DNA from: UBA4416 sp963422675
Lineage (GTDB): Bacteria > Bacteroidota > Bacteroidia > B-17B0 > Aurantibacillaceae
Reading direction: 5' to 3'
DNA: 64,000 nt
NCBI GenBank assembly: GCA_963422675.2
Contig: CAXVYS010000029.1
Coordinates: 62,001-126,000 of the forward strand
Shown here in pieces: positions 63,053-64,000 of the stretch; position 1 is the stretch's first letter; the number at the start of each line of letters is the position of its first letter. The notes under the pieces are model-generated. The model was not told the origin of the DNA, searched no databases, and saw nothing but the letters and a program-made list of their open reading frames with translations. Made by a program: the position numbers and the translations under genes.

Positions 63053-63661
63053 TTAATTTAGCTTAAGTTGTGGTACCCCATCAATATCTTTAGCCTCAAT
63101 ACGCAGCATTACTTTCCCTGTTCCAAAGAGCTTATCTTCGAATACAAAAATTTTATCTGCATTTTTATGCATTGTTTTGCCAAAACCCAACACAAAATTA
63201 TTATAAGGAGCAATACCATATGTTCTTTCAAAATGATTTAAAATACAGGGAAGTGTATCCTGATCTTCAATTAGGTAAATGTCATTTTGTATGTCTGACA
63301 TAAAGTATTCTAATCGCTGGTAATATTCACTTTCATCTTTTATCCCTGCCCGCATTAATTCATTAGCTTTCAATGATTTTATTCTTAAAGTAACATATTG
63401 CATATCTCCCAAATCTTTTATTCTTTTGGCAATACCCTCCTGTTTGATGCCGCCATTAATAAACTCCTTGGCAACTACGTAGCTTACAGGCTTATATAAT
63501 ACTGTATAGGATATGTCATCGAAACTTTTCCCTACACTTAAGCCATTATCTTCATCTTCTACCCAGGAAATATATTCTTGTGGAGATGCTGTTTTTTTAG
63601 CACATGAGCTAAAAAAAAACATTGAAATAACTATAGGGAATATATATTTACTTAACACCAC
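63053..63661 (-). CDS. Lipoprotein of the Rhs cluster, function unknown
   Basis: 202 residues, GTG start, lipobox FFSSC (Cys20). The mature part is mixed alpha/beta without a recognised domain. Its start overlaps the end of the OmpH-like gene by 14 bases and its stop is 29 bases from the giant protein, so it belongs to the same operon. Confidence 0.65.
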   Translation of the reverse strand: MVLSKYIFPIVISMFFFSSCAKKTASPQEYISWVEDEDNGLSVGKSFDDISYTVLYKPVSYVVAKEFINGGIKQEGIAKRIKDLGDMQYVTLRIKSLKANELMRAGIKDESEYYQRLEYFMSDIQNDIYLIEDQDTLPCILNHFERTYGIAPYNNFVLGFGKTMHKNADKIFVFEDKLFGTGKVMLRIEAKDIDGVPQLKLN

Positions 63662-64000
63662 CTTTATACATTTCGTTTACATAAGCACTTAGTTCTTTGG
63701 TCACATCTTCCGCTTCATCTCCATATAAAACAGAGCTTTTGTTTTCAAATCCCAGTATGTATTTATAATTATTTTTTTTGCCAAATTGTGCTACATACTG
63801 GCTTAGCTGTTTCCAGATCTGGTTTTTATATTGCTCATTGGTTTGTTGTGTACTTTCTGTAAAACTTTGTTCTTTCAACGCATACTCCTGTCTTTTTAGT
63901 TGAAACTGATTAATGTTATTTATATCTGTTTTAGACGTTATTCTTTGTGATAAAATAGTCAATTGTAATTTTAAACTGTCTAGTATTTGTTGCCTCATAT
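63648..64000 (-). CDS. OmpH/Skp-family periplasmic chaperone (partial, runs off the window)
   Basis: The visible 116 residues are the helical arm (long Gln/Lys-rich coiled coil, FTESTQQTNEQYKNQIW) and the conserved end YVAQFGKKNNYKYILGFENK, LYGDEAEDVTKELSAYV of OmpH/Skp proteins. The signal peptide and first strand lie beyond the edge; the ATG at 63998 is internal. Skp holds unfolded outer-membrane proteins in the periplasm. Location at the head of the Rhs operon suggests a dedicated chaperone. Confidence 0.82.
   Translation of the reverse strand, partial: MRQQILDSLKLQLTILSQRITSKTDINNINQFQLKRQEYALKEQSFTESTQQTNEQYKNQIWKQLSQYVAQFGKKNNYKYILGFENKSSVLYGDEAEDVTKELSAYVNEMYKGGVK

Overview
The window reads as a chromosome segment of a Bacteroidota bacterium. 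It carries type IX secretion sorting signals (a CHU_C-type domain at 103-501, an 'YPNP' type A signal plus SprB repeats at 31863-34643). Several promoters have the phylum's -7 element TAnnTTTG, and many genes encode Bacteroidota-style outer-membrane barrels, rhomboid proteases, YD-repeat proteins and ECF sigma pairs. By eye the base composition is AT-rich (about 60% A+T), and clearly more AT-rich at about 42.3-47.4 kb. I see no tRNA, rRNA, CRISPR array or intact insertion sequence. The genus cannot be fixed from the sequence.

Region 1 (1-6.3 kb): the tail of an unknown gene, a tiny protein that is little more than a T9SS sorting domain, an ABC ATPase whose true start is non-canonical, then a TetR-TolC-EmrA-EmrB efflux operon with a palindromic operator directly behind its -7 box. 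Region 2 (6.3-31.7 kb): mostly housekeeping and envelope genes: rhomboid protease, alpha/beta hydrolase, an ECF sigma/small partner/ClpP module, an SDR enzyme, Crp-type regulator, chromate transporter, WcaF-like acetyltransferase, alanine dehydrogenase, FabD, an AddB-like Fe-S nuclease, a second TolC/adaptor pair joined to TsaB and a lipid kinase, a YfiR/TPR/SpoIIE-phosphatase signalling set, and a second ECF sigma with a membrane anti-sigma-like partner. Region 3 (31.8-42.1 kb): a secreted SprB-repeat protein followed by a strong terminator, an MFS transporter, MiaA, a DUF6702/HupE/M1-peptidase cluster and a second rhomboid with an extra N-terminal domain.

Region 4 (42.3-64 kb), all on the minus strand, is the most unusual part. 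In transcription order it has an OmpH/Skp-like chaperone (cut by the window end), a small lipoprotein, a 2109-residue SpvB/YD-like secreted protein, a LolA-like protein, and a 2853-residue Rhs protein with a Sec signal, Rhs core and a variable C-terminal toxin-like domain. Immediately downstream is its small candidate immunity gene, followed by a roughly 4.7 kb array of further immunity-like genes (Imm53 fragment, membrane protein, RPAxY protein, YwqK/MORN protein, FKBP-like protein, unknown, DUF6896, lipoprotein). Several are preceded by a short orphan coding tail that looks like the C-terminus of a lost toxin. Nearly every cassette ends at or just before the same short sequence (GGTAATGTTC on the coding strand), and longer direct repeats with a conserved transcription terminator recur between cassettes. 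I interpret this as a record of successive toxin-immunity replacements, with the repeats as cassette junctions.
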